Shown here piece after piece: positions 54,738 to 64,000 of a stretch of 64,000 bases of DNA. The position numbers and the translations under genes are program-made. Source of the stretch: Nitzschia sp. DOCU1 (taxonomy: Eukaryota; Bacillariophyta; Bacillariophyceae; Bacillariales; Bacillariaceae); the NCBI GenBank assembly GCA_951394045.1, contig OX595997.1, positions 1 to 64,000 of the forward strand. The letters are read 5' to 3'. Position 1 is the first letter of the stretch, and every line of letters starts with the position of its first letter. The notes under the pieces are model-generated. The model worked only from the letters and a program-made list of their open reading frames with translations, did no database searches and was not told where the DNA came from.

Positions 54738-57700
54738 CACGAATACGGACACGTCGTTGGGGCCGGAGGAAAGTTGGGTGGGAGCAGCGCGTGGGTGCAG
54801 GTTAGTAGAGGGGGACTTCATGGTTGGGATGGAGCGTGAAGGCCCCGTCGCGGAGCATGCGGGAAGAAAATTGTTGCATAACAGGGGCGGCTTGAACATG
54901 TAGGTATCGAAGCATTTCGTCGGAGCGCCACCGACCAATATGTCGATTTTGGCGCAAAGGAGGGCCATGGCACCTGAAGCGCGAAGGGAACGAGCGGAGA
55001 TATCTTTGGGCAAGAAGCCATAGGTGGGACCTAGGGCATAGGTGGCTGTGCGGAGGGCATCGGTGATGTCTGCCGGTCTCACTGGTTGCCAGGTGCCGTT
55101 GCGAAGGTACTGAGCCAGGCATGTAGTAGGTGGAGCCTGGTGATGGCGAAGGTAAAGGACTCGTCGAATCAGGGCGGAGACAGGACAGAAATGAGGGTCA
55201 CCACTGCGGCCAAGGCCAATGACTTCACCACGAACGCCGTTCTTCTGAGTGGTGAATTCCAGCGTTGCAAAAGTGGCGGTGGAAATTTCTTGGTCGGTGG
55301 CAGTGAGGGGGTCTAGTCGTACTAGACCAATAAACAAGCCGACATCACACAGACGAAAGGGCGTGGTGTCGGAAGGGGTGCCAGTGTATTCACCTGGGCG
55401 CAGGCGAAAGAAGAAAGCAAGGGCAATCATATCGGCAACCGCCAGGGAGCCGACATTGTTGGATAAAATAGCGCCCGCCATGATTTGCTGAAGAATGGGT
55501 ACCGGTATAGGTTTGACCCGGTGTGGGGGCGGATCCTTCTTGGAATAGCTAGCTAGTTGGCGCTGGAGGCGAAAGTCCATTTTGCCTTGGATGGTGAGGC
55601 GTGGGTCCGGGGCCCCCACACTCGAGAACGTTTGCCCAATGCTTCGTAGGGCATCCTCCACTGTTCTAGAGCGGACCGGGTTTTGACGGGGGGCAATTTC
55701 TCCGGTCCGGTAGCGGCGGGCGTAGACTTGGAGGAAGGGGACGGGATCCTGGACCCCTTGAAGGGAAGGATCGAGATGGAGCTCTTGGCAAAACTCCTCC
55801 CATATGTGCCAATGGGCATCGGCAGCTCGGGCACGCGAAGGAACGACTCCGGCTTGCACGTCCGCTTGTGCAAGGCCGAGGTCACGGCGGAAATGAACTG
55901 CTGCGGGGGGGGTCCACAGATGCCAGGACAGTGTCTGTGGATATTTAGAATTGAAATAATTTAAAAAGGCAAGGTCAGACAAATGATGCAACCGAGAAGC
56001 GTCGTCCGCCATTTCGTTTTGGCTCCCGGGCAGGTAATCGTTGAGGGAAACATATCGATGGTGCCGCTGGTGCAGCGCTCGCATACGGAGAAGGTGCGCG
56101 GTGGGAGAAGCAGTCGTGACGGAACCTTTGCGCTGCCAATACAATGCTGCCAGGTTGTCCGTGTCGGACTTGCAGGTGCGTTCGCGCACATCGTAGCACT
56201 GAACGACGGCCTCATGATGGATGATGCTGCCGGCTAGCTCGAGCTCCAAATTATTGATGTCACCGTTGGGGTTGCGGAACGTAACAAGCCGCGAGGTGAT
56301 CGTAGGGGAGAATTGGTGGCGCCACACTATGGGCACCGCAGTAGTTGGATGCGCCGGTAGGAGTAATCCTTTCTTGACAGCCAGGAGCTTGGTCTGGCGC
56401 CCCTGTACTGTGGGGTGCGGCAGGGCAACGCCGCCTGCTCCTAGGGCGGAAGCGTCGTGGCTACCAACAACCGAAGGATCCGTGGGTACCAATTCGTAGA
56501 GCCGAGTGGGGCAGCTATCAAGGTCCCGATGGAGCCATTTAAAATCCTGAATGGCGCTGTGAAATCCTTTACGCAGTTTCAGGCACCCCTTGTATTCCGT
56601 CCTCGCGGCATGCTGAAGATGGCCGAAGAGGCCGCGGGCACCAGGTATAGCTAGGGCCATTGATCGTAGCTCGCCCAGCATTTGATGCCATTTGCTGATC
56701 TCCATCCGGCGCTGCTTGGGGTGCACAGAGGCCAATAATTCGGCCAGTCGATCGAGGCGACGCTGAGGCAAGGTGATCGTCATGGCCTCCGAATCGATCA
56801 CCCATCCCAGCACCTTCTTAACTGTACTCCAACATGCATCGCCTTGTTTTAATTTCTTTACCGATATCGGCTCCGTGCGGTGGGCGCCGTCGGTGCTTGA
56901 CAGGGGGCGCCACATGTCGTCAATAGAGTCCATGAGGATGTTCCGAATCTTTTTAAGTCGCCTTTTGCTCCCCTGGGCGGCTCCAATGAAGTCGTCAACA
57001 AATACGTCGATTTTGGCCAGCATGCGTTGTCCGGTAGGTAGCATTGGATTCGCGTGCTCGGGCGGTGGCGTAGTGGTCGGTGCCAATTGTGGTGTTGTAG
57101 AGGTTGGCGGCGGTGGGGACTCTGCCAACTTTTCTAGTCGGTGCTGGCTTGTATGTCTCCACCGCAAAATTCGTTGGTTTGCTTCATCCGCAATCGTTTC
57201 GGTGACTGCACAGAAATACGGCGGCGATTCCGTCCAGCCCATGGGGAGTGATAGTGGTAGCGCAATGAGAGGCTCTTCTCCATCCAACGTAGGAAAGGCA
57301 ACGCCGAGCTTTGGTATATCCTCTGCTCTGACCCAGACGCGATAGAAGCCGTCCGCAATGTCAATTTTGATAAACTTGACAGGTCCGTATCGGGGGTCTG
57401 CTCGGACGACGTCGGTTATGATCCTTTCCAGGGCCCGGCCGAATTGCATGGCCTCGCGGGGCAAGAGCCTCAAGGTTTCGTCGTTCACGCCATTGAAGGT
57501 GTAGTCGACGATTGTTCTTGGGCGCCTCTCGTGTTGGGGAACCACCCCAATCGGAGAGACGCGGAGGTTCTTGAGATGCCGGACCTTGGAATACGGGAGG
57601 ACGATCCAAAAGGCCTTGTGCACCATGTCCAACATTTCTCCCCTCAAAAATTCCAAGTATTCTGTCGCCGAACGGTGGGCTCCTCGCTCTACCGCCCGGT

Positions 57701-58226
57701 CTTTCTGCTCAAGTGTCCACGGTGGGGTGGACGTGACCACCGGTGCCCCCTTTCTGCATAATAGCCGCAGCAAAGGGTATGCCGGATGATTCTTGTACTT
57801 CCTCAAGTTCGTGAAATTTCCCTGCCCCTGGCGCTCCCGGAACAAGTGATAGACGTCGTTACCTAATTCATCGAAGGATGAGGACAACTTGGGCCGCTTA
57901 GCGGCCGACCTTGAAATCACTGGTCTGGTTGGGGCGGGTGGTTTGCAGATGGCAGCTGATGGCGTCAGAGCGTCCGTATGAGATTGCATAACATGGAAAG
58001 AATATGTAGTATCAACGTTGCTCCCGCCGGTGACTAAGCTGGTGCGGTAGTTGGCCTGAGCCCAGGCCACCAATGTTTGATCTTCGGCTGCGTCATGTGG
58101 CCGATGGTCATACTTGCTGCCGCATCCGTCGCTGCAATGACCTTTGAGGTGCCATGCTAGGCACATAACCTTGTTATCTCGATTGAGTGGCAAGGAAATG
58201 CTATTTGCCAAGCAGTAGGCCTTCAC
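54678..58226 (-). CDS. Pol: reverse transcriptase, RNase H and tyrosine recombinase
   Basis: Frame of 1182 codons (no ATG at its start; open further upstream, overlapping gag). A Cys/His knuckle-like segment near the start (C...HLKGHCSDGC...H) probably belongs to the gag end. RT motifs are VPQHERRPRTIVDY, IDIADGFYRVW and FVDDFIG (FVDD in place of YxDD). RNase H residues are HDASALGAGG, NLELEL and SDTDNLAALYW. The recombinase has RLRPGEY and ARSLRASGAMALL. Its Tyr box GRWRSDEMLRYLH is in another frame (about 54940 down to the stop at 54802), so an indel near 54935-54950 separates the catalytic Tyr from the rest. This is DIRS-order architecture. Confidence 0.88.
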   Translation of the reverse strand: MKAYCLANSISLPLNRDNKVMCLAWHLKGHCSDGCGSKYDHRPHDAAEDQTLVAWAQANYRTSLVTGGSNVDTTYSFHVMQSHTDALTPSAAICKPPAPTRPVISRSAAKRPKLSSSFDELGNDVYHLFRERQGQGNFTNLRKYKNHPAYPLLRLLCRKGAPVVTSTPPWTLEQKDRAVERGAHRSATEYLEFLRGEMLDMVHKAFWIVLPYSKVRHLKNLRVSPIGVVPQHERRPRTIVDYTFNGVNDETLRLLPREAMQFGRALERIITDVVRADPRYGPVKFIKIDIADGFYRVWVRAEDIPKLGVAFPTLDGEEPLIALPLSLPMGWTESPPYFCAVTETIADEANQRILRWRHTSQHRLEKLAESPPPPTSTTPQLAPTTTPPPEHANPMLPTGQRMLAKIDVFVDDFIGAAQGSKRRLKKIRNILMDSIDDMWRPLSSTDGAHRTEPISVKKLKQGDACWSTVKKVLGWVIDSEAMTITLPQRRLDRLAELLASVHPKQRRMEISKWHQMLGELRSMALAIPGARGLFGHLQHAARTEYKGCLKLRKGFHSAIQDFKWLHRDLDSCPTRLYELVPTDPSVVGSHDASALGAGGVALPHPTVQGRQTKLLAVKKGLLLPAHPTTAVPIVWRHQFSPTITSRLVTFRNPNGDINNLELELAGSIIHHEAVVQCYDVRERTCKSDTDNLAALYWQRKGSVTTASPTAHLLRMRALHQRHHRYVSLNDYLPGSQNEMADDASRLHHLSDLAFLNYFNSKYPQTLSWHLWTPPAAVHFRRDLGLAQADVQAGVVPSRARAADAHWHIWEEFCQELHLDPSLQGVQDPVPFLQVYARRYRTGEIAPRQNPVRSRTVEDALRSIGQTFSSVGAPDPRLTIQGKMDFRLQRQLASYSKKDPPPHRVKPIPVPILQQIMAGAILSNNVGSLAVADMIALAFFFRLRPGEYTGTPSDTTPFRLCDVGLFIGLVRLDPLTATDQEISTATFATLEFTTQKNGVRGEVIGLGRSGDPHFCPVSALIRRVLYLRHHQAPPTTCLAQYLRNGTWQPVRPADITDALRTATYALGPTYGFLPKDISARSLRASGAMALLCAKIDILVGGAPTKCFDTYMFKPPLLCNNFLPACSATGPSRSIPTMKSPSTNLHPRAAPTQLSSGPNDVSVFVADRLDPWSTGLVWAPATAQ

Positions 58227-60211
58227 CCGCTTGGTAACCAGATTCTTGGCCCGGAACGACTCGAAAGTTGCGCCGTTAAAGGCCGGGTTGTGCTGCGGCT
58301 GACCGCCTCCACCTTGGGTGGTTGTGGTGGCAGTTGTAGTACTGCGGCCCGATGACGATGCGCGAGTACAATGGTCGGAGTGGTGACATCCGACACCACG
58401 GTACCTTCGTCCATGCTGCTAGCCGACCTTGCCGCGCTCAAGTATTTTTCGGGGAACTCCGGCGCCCAGTCCCGCTGCAAAGCAATCTCCTGGAAAACCA
58501 AGGTGATATCCAGCATGGGGACCAGTCCCGGTGTGATCGCTTGCGTTTTCATCCACTCGTTGAGCTTGAGCTGAAATCGCCTCATCAGCAACGCCGGTAC
58601 AATGGAATAGTGCCGAGGATTCCGGGGCTTGGACGTCTCCAATGACGTCTCCCTATCATTGTACATGGCCAAATAGCGCCGCATGTGCTCCACTACTCGG
58701 TGCCCATTCCCAAGGAGGACCGAGAACAGGAGATACGTCCGCTTGATGGTCTCTCGCCCTTGGGCGAAAGTTTTAGGGATGTGAATGTCCTTTTCGGCGC
58801 TGACTACCGATTGGGCATCGCGAAGGCTTGGCGCCGTGTCTCCGCTGTACAACAAGTCAGCTTCTTCGTTGAGGGTGCGCTGGAGCTCAGTGTCCTCTCG
58901 CGTCATAAATCCCACGGCGAAAGGGTGGAGTCCGACGCCAAGGTTGTCTGGAGTGCTGGAGGTCCACGCCAGATTTACCACTCTCGTGGCAACGCTGGAC
59001 GTGATTTGGAGATCGACGTCGCTGAAGCCCAGCGCCTCCGCCTCCGTGTCTACGGCTATCTGCAGCGCTCTGCGATGCGTCATGCCACCACTCTTGCCAC
59101 GTCCGGCATTTGCAAGTGCCAAGTGAACGGCGGGCAAGTCGGCCTCGCTAGGCACTCCACACCACCGGAGTAGCTTTAAAATGCCCCCTTCGCCGTACAG
59201 ATCAACGGGGGTCTTGTGCTTGTCCCGGCGACGACGGGCCTCGTCTTCAGCTCTAGCGTCTCGTTGTTCCGTGACGAGCTGGTTGAGGCCGAGCGCAATC
59301 TGATTCGCCCCGGCCGTGAGTGCGTTATTGCTCAGCTGTGGGAGGTCCAGCTGAATAAGCCCTTGTCGGAAGGCATTGAACTTGGCTGCCTCCAATCCTC
59401 CTACAAAGGTTTGTGACGCTGGCGGCTCCACGGCTTGTCTAGGTAGCGCTCCTGCCGTTGGACGAGTAAGCGCCACTCGAAACCAGTTAATTAGCGGCTC
59501 CATTGCCGCTTCTTCTCCTGCATTGACAATAGTGGCTCGAATGCGGAGCCAAGCGTCCTTTGGTGACATACCTTGGTTCATAACCAAGGTGACATACTTA
59601 TTCGGTATGAACATGCAGACCCGGGTCCCAATGGGCTCAGTGTCGGGATCGCCTGCCACAAAGGGGCCCAAGAGCTCATCGGCCGGATTCGCAGCGAAGT
59701 GTTGATCGATAGCGGCGGCAGTCATTACCCTTGTCGTTTGGACGCGATTAAAATAGGCCTCGTCGAAAATAACAGACGCAGGGGCGTTGCCCTCGTACAC
59801 GTCGCCCAGAAAAGAATATCCGACATTGTCCATGCTAGTTGTTACGCCAATGAGTGGGTGATACTGGGCCAGGCGATGATACCCTTGGATTAGCCCGGGG
59901 TTGTCTGCACCAGTGTTAGTGGGCCGGACCAGCAATACATGAGCCAGTTTCACGCCTTGGACTCCCATAGCACTACTGTACAGCTTATTACGGAGCTGTC
60001 CAGGTGTATTGGGAATATTTCCGCCTTCGGGCGTCGCCCATTCGGCATAGATATTCGCGTAGTTGTTGCCGAAAGGACAGACTGCGACGTTGTTGTATAA
60101 TGCTTGGTAAGGTTGCAAGGGGCCAAGGGGAGCCTGAGGAGGATGCCCAGCTACCGGGGCGCCCCCCCCTTGCTGTCCTGCAGCTACTGCAGGGCCACCA
60201 ACGACATTCAT
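58223..60211 (-). CDS. Gag-like protein of the retroelement
   Basis: 662-residue frame starting MNVVGGPAVAAGQQ on the 5' side of pol, just inside A1. It shows no enzymatic motif; its position and size fit a structural gag protein. It ends in a GTGA overlap with the pol frame. The pol frame is already open for more than 100 nt upstream (with a plausible PQHNPAFNGATFESF continuation), so frameshifting or an indel links the two. Confidence 0.75.
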   Translation of the reverse strand: MNVVGGPAVAAGQQGGGAPVAGHPPQAPLGPLQPYQALYNNVAVCPFGNNYANIYAEWATPEGGNIPNTPGQLRNKLYSSAMGVQGVKLAHVLLVRPTNTGADNPGLIQGYHRLAQYHPLIGVTTSMDNVGYSFLGDVYEGNAPASVIFDEAYFNRVQTTRVMTAAAIDQHFAANPADELLGPFVAGDPDTEPIGTRVCMFIPNKYVTLVMNQGMSPKDAWLRIRATIVNAGEEAAMEPLINWFRVALTRPTAGALPRQAVEPPASQTFVGGLEAAKFNAFRQGLIQLDLPQLSNNALTAGANQIALGLNQLVTEQRDARAEDEARRRRDKHKTPVDLYGEGGILKLLRWCGVPSEADLPAVHLALANAGRGKSGGMTHRRALQIAVDTEAEALGFSDVDLQITSSVATRVVNLAWTSSTPDNLGVGLHPFAVGFMTREDTELQRTLNEEADLLYSGDTAPSLRDAQSVVSAEKDIHIPKTFAQGRETIKRTYLLFSVLLGNGHRVVEHMRRYLAMYNDRETSLETSKPRNPRHYSIVPALLMRRFQLKLNEWMKTQAITPGLVPMLDITLVFQEIALQRDWAPEFPEKYLSAARSASSMDEGTVVSDVTTPTIVLAHRHRAAVLQLPPQPPKVEAVSRSTTRPLTAQLSSRSGPRIWLPSG

Positions 60212-60227
60212 GGCGTTGGGATTGCTT

Positions 60228-60410
60228 ATTATTTAACTACTAGCGTATGAGCTAACAGCGATGGAATAGCGAGCAATATGAGCAGAGGCTCATTGTCGCT
60301 GCTGTTTCGTCGCTGTCGTCTCTAGAGGCTGGGAATGATGACCGACACGTTGTCAAGTCATTCCCGCCTGTCACTCGGCCGTTTCCTGACGTTCGCTGCC
60401 CGGCCGGCGG
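60228..60410. repeat. Split direct repeat A1
   Basis: 183 bp matching A2 at 54405-54587. 5' terminus of the minus-strand element; it begins 17 bp upstream of the gag ATG. Confidence 0.92.
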
Positions 60411-60900
60411 TCAGCCGCGAGCCGCCTCCATTCTTACAGCAGCTCGCTCTACCTAGCACCCCTAGGATATCCAACTCTAAAAAGACGGTCATCCAACCTG
60501 TAAGCTATTTAACGTATTCTCTAGTCACTAAGACACCGACAAGACACAAACAAAAAAAGACACTGTCCGTGATTCGAACGCGTGCCGTTACCAACTGGCA
60601 TGACTCAAATACGGCCCAACCACCCATCAATTTTTCAGCATCGATTCGCCTCTCCTGCCTACCCAAATCATCTCCAAACTTGCATTTTTCACACCTTTTT
60701 ATGCCACGCCTTTCCCAGCATTACCCATCACAACCTCATTTCCCACTCCATGAAAGGAGCATTTCTTCCTTCATGCCTACCTCATGGCCATAATCACAGG
60801 TAGTAGTAATTTGTGCAGTCTTATTGTCATCATCCTCGGTTTCCTCTTCCACACCTTCACCTTCATCTCCCATTACTGGCGCACCATCAGGACCTTCGCT
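60411..60900. other. Spacer with a compressed tRNA-like motif
   Basis: No protein gene is supported. On the minus strand at 60606-60565, an A-box-like stretch (gtcatgccagttggtaac) is followed after only a few bases by a B-box-like gcgttcgaatcac. That spacing is too short for a tRNA with an anticodon arm. Confidence 0.35.
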
Positions 60901-61516
60901 TCAACTTGCCACCACCAAGGCATAACCAACTCGGTGAGCATTGTACCAAATGCCCAATTGAGGATGAAAGACAATATCATGACTGTCTTCAGATGGCGGT
61001 GAAGGACGTGCAATCATGATTCGCACCTTCTCGTCAAGACCACGAATCTTGGAGTTCTTGTCCAAGCCTGGAATAGCCACAGTATCCCAAACCTCAAGAT
61101 TAATGTTGTTGGGCACCTTCAAGCCTTCTTCAAAAGGGGTGGTTGGGTTGTCAAACCACTGCGAGGCTGGACGACCATGCAATTCACACCTGAAGAATCT
61201 GCGCTCTTTAAGCTCTCGGGTAGAGCGGCGAAGGATAAACTCATGCTCATCCCCAACAATCTTGTATCCAGCTGTAAAGAAACACACATATATGAGCAAC
61301 AAGAAGATTCAACAATGAATAATTCTTGGCGATATACTTACATCGGTACACATTTTCAATGGCTCTCTTGCTTTCAGCCCAAGCATTAGCTGTCAGGCGA
61401 TAGAAATCCCCTTCTTCATCTGCATCGTTTTCCATGGCCCCCCGTACAAGGAGCTGAGCAATGGTTGCTTCATGCCAATAATGGTAATATTCCTTCATGG
61501 TGCAAGTTTTGCTCAT
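60901..61516 (-). CDS. Two-exon gene of unknown function
   Basis: Exons 61516-61342 and 61271-60901 splice in phase (GTAAGT...TTACAG, 70 nt) to 181 residues beginning MSKTCTMKEYYHYWHEA. I do not recognise it. It has charged, folded-looking segments (GDEHEFILRRSTRELKERR, NINLEVWDTVAIPG) and no membrane helix or signal. It lies between two mobile elements and could be part of the MULE-like element's cargo or a host gene. Confidence 0.55.
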
Positions 61517-62035
61517 TAGATGACAATGAATGATGAATCACCAAAAACAATGAATCTGTGGAGCCTCCGCCGCACATGTTACCTACTCTTTCACAAATGG
61601 TTTGGAGGTTGACGTTCAAACTTCATCTGCAAGTTTGAATGCTCCCTACTATCCATCCATGAAGATTAGACCCTCGGTTCATTGGTTCATTGACATTTGG
61701 ACCCCCGAAATACCTGCTCCTATCCATCCACGAAGACCCAATCCCAATCGAATCTAGCCAAATTTTGTTGACCCTAGTTATTCAATCTTTCAACGTCCAT
61801 TCCAACATACAAAATACTATCTCTTGCCACCTCAACGGCTGAATCTGACCAATATTCAAGTATGGCACTTAGAAGAAATGTACGTTCTTGTATACTCACC
61901 AAAATTTCAGATTCCCAATCCAAACTTGCTCCCACCTGGCTGTTCGCGCCACATTTTGGCAATGGATCTGCCAAAGATGCTTCACCTTTATGTTCATGGA
62001 AGACCCCCCACCAACTCCTTCCACAGTTCTCAACA
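61517..62035. other. Spacer between divergent genes
   Basis: The plus-strand transposase frame is open back to 61862. Otherwise nothing is recognised. Confidence 0.4.
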
Positions 62036-64000
62036 ATGTCCACTAATCCAAAGAAGAAAGCAAAAGGGTGCAGTGAAAGCCCTCCATCCCGACTGACTCT
62101 CCAGGAGAAACTGAGTCTGTATGAGAACGTCAACTATGCAACGCCCATCAGGGAGTCCATGCAGGCAGTGGCAATCCAAAACTTTGTGGACAACTCCATT
62201 TCCCACTACGACCAAACACACAACGTTCCAACACCCCAAACCCAACTTTTCCATTCCGCAGCCTCTGAGCTGGGGGCAGTGGGTACTAAATCAATCGTGG
62301 ACCGCCAAGCAGTACTTTTCCAGATAACCCGACAGTACCTTGACAGCTCATCCACCTCCCACTCCTCCACCTCCCAGTCATCAGCACCAAAGACACTTTT
62401 TGCCCCTAGCCAATGTTGCAAGCCAACCTCTCTCCTAGCAGTACCTCACAACCACTTCCCAGGACAAATCTTTGGTGGCGAGAAGCCACAATATGGAAAG
62501 AAACGAATGAAAGAATCGGAATATGACCATGTGCCCGTGCAGGAGTATTCCAGCATTGCCCAAGCCCTGTGCAACGTTGGTGGACTGGGTCCTAATGCTT
62601 TAGTCAATAAGACCAAGCCATCCCACCACAGTAGCAATGGTTTTGCAGCCATCCACTTCCACTGTTGCTTCCAGGGTTGTCAGCTGTCAATGATGACTAC
62701 GATGAAGATGATCTGGCCAATGAAGAGAAAGACGAACAAGAGGATGATGTGTACGTAGGTCCAGTTGCTGTACAACTACTCAAACGTCACTCTTGTGGCC
62801 AAGTAGTGACATGGAAGGATCATCTGCTGGCCAACAACCGTGGAAAAAAGGGGCTTCATCCTATCTTGAAGCATGCTATAAACACAATGGTTCACAGCAA
62901 CAAGAAAGTTCCAGCCTTTCGCCTCCCCAAAGCTGACGAAATGGTTAACTTGCTTCTGGAAAAGCTGGGCAATGATTGCACAAACTTATTCCCAGATGGT
63001 TGTTTGGACATTGTGATCACAGAGTATTGGTGAGACAAAAGGAGGAATATGTTAGAGAAGTATGCAACCGTGGGGGATCTTGAGCTCAGGTACTTACCAC
63101 AGTTGGAGACATTCCGCTGTCGTTATGGGCTGACCATTCCCAGTGCCTACAATCCACCACTTCCACAACACCTTGGATCTTTGGGGGTTCAAGATCGGTT
63201 ACGTTCATTTGCAAACAGCCTGTTGAACAACAGTTCATGTGTGCCGCTACAGAACCCACATGTTGAAGATGGCAGTAAGCATTGTGTTGAACACCAAATG
63301 TTGATCTTGGCTTTCCCCCTGCTACCGACCCATATGTTGGCAAACTTGTGGCACATGTTCGTGCAAATGATTGTTTTGAAAACACCGAGGGCTGGTCCGA
63401 GAAGCATATGATTTGCTTTTCGACCATTCACCTGTTGTACCAAGCCTTTCTAGCTGGTCATCGGTATAAATGGCAAGTCATGGCCAACATTGATTCCACG
63501 CATGGTGCCGATTCAAGTGGTGGAAAACTCATGAGCTTCGGTGTTGTTGCCACCAAAAAGCATGGCCGAGGTAGTGATTATCAACGAACTTTCCTTCCAT
63601 TCATTTTTGCACGCATACTTGAAGAAAATGAGCTTGTTGCAGTCCTGCTCCTTGCAACATTGAAACACTATGTGCGCTGCCTTTTTGGCCTGCACTTCGA
63701 TGTCCAAGGTGGACTGATTTCGGACCATGCTCAGGCCTTTGTCAATGCATACCGTCGAGTATTCCCCAATAGGAATCGGGGCCAATGTTTTGCACATGTT
63801 GCCCTCAAAGTGAAAGATCAGACCGAAAGGCGCAAAAGAGGAACTCCTGGTTACATCAAGTGGGTTGGTGATCGCCGTTTCCTTGCCATTGCTGCTACCG
63901 ATGTCAATCGAATGCATCAATGTGCAACCAGCCCCATGAAGGACAAGTACACTGCGCTTGCCCTGGAAGCTTGGAACGTGCATGGGGAAACAAGACTTGC
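62036..64000 (+). CDS. MULE-like transposase gene, partial at window end
   Basis: Starts at ATG 62036 (MSTNPKKKAKG; open upstream to 61862) and runs off the window. One clear intron is 63030-63089 (GTGAGA...CTCAG, in phase). A possible 35-nt intron, or a frameshift, lies at 62640-62674. Around 63285 the frame shifts by one base (after GSKHCVEH), and coding resumes to the end. The last ~235 codons resemble Mutator-like transposases: first Asp in NIDSTHGAD, second Asp in ISDHAQAFVNAYRRVFP, then QCFAHVALK with the typical C/H pair. The third acidic residue would lie beyond 64000. The gene is probably degraded by the one-base shift, unless another intron is used. Confidence 0.72.

Larger units (their letters stand above)
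54241..60410 (-). mobile_element. Tyrosine-recombinase retroelement with split direct repeats (PAT/Ngaro-like)
   Basis: About 6.17 kb, transcribed on the minus strand. Reading 5' to 3' on that strand: A1 (60410-60228), gag-like frame, pol frame (RT, RNase H, tyrosine recombinase), B1 (54737-54589), A2 (54587-54405), B2 (54389-54241). This A1-ORFs-B1-A2-B2 plan is the split-direct-repeat layout known for PAT and Ngaro members of the DIRS order. It fits a tyrosine recombinase instead of a DDE integrase. No target-site duplication is seen, as expected. One frameshift in the recombinase suggests this copy may be inactive. Confidence 0.88.

Noticed and set aside
60565..60606. tRNA gene on the minus strand
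   Set aside because: A- and B-box-like segments are too close; there is no anticodon arm or acceptor stem.
1..64000. CRISPR arrays, bacterial operons or rRNA genes
   Set aside because: No spaced palindromic repeats or rRNA-like stretches; genes have spliceosomal introns, so the DNA is eukaryotic nuclear.

Overview
The window looks like nuclear DNA of a diatom. The signs are short GT-AG introns (about 50-100 nt), two heat-shock-factor genes, a membrane guanylate cyclase fused to a cyclic-nucleotide phosphodiesterase, a DUF6824-type protein, a plastid-type SAF leader, and COPII and phosphofructokinase genes of stramenopile character. A raphid pennate diatom such as Seminavis robusta is my inference; no marker proves it. 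Gene models below were spliced by eye, using donor/acceptor sites and reading-frame phase.

1-9.35 kb is a tandem segmental duplication. Each unit carries a secreted thrombospondin-type-3 repeat protein (intact in unit 1, frameshifted in unit 2), a 5' fragment of a SEC24 gene and the 3' end of a nucleobase permease gene. The EF-hand gene lies only in unit 2. The intact permease (9.2-11.1 kb, minus) and intact SEC24 (12.8-16.0 kb, plus) follow, separated by two tandem repeats.

16.1-42.2 kb is gene-dense. It holds a six-exon guanylate cyclase/PDE; an unknown 634-residue protein; a divergent pair of secreted amino-acid-type enzymes (alliinase/aminotransferase-like and FAD amine oxidase-like, the latter ending in a Hint domain); an HSF; a RING-CH/AlgH-like fusion; a single-pass protein joining two DUF6824-like domains to two bacterial-type amino-acid-binding domains; a single-pass membrane protein; and a small predicted plastid protein.

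42.8-53.6 kb contains an intact phosphofructokinase, a second HSF, a chimeric phosphofructokinase copy that has lost 79 codons including the GGxxPG loop, duplicated downstream DNA and a small conserved gene.

54.2-64 kb is transposon territory after a 200-bp assembly gap. A tyrosine-recombinase retroelement of PAT/Ngaro type (split direct repeats A1-gag-pol-B1-A2-B2) is followed by an unknown two-exon gene and a MULE-like transposase that runs off the window. The most unusual items are the Hint-tailed oxidase and its divergent partner, the DUF6824/receptor fusion, and the split-repeat retroelement.
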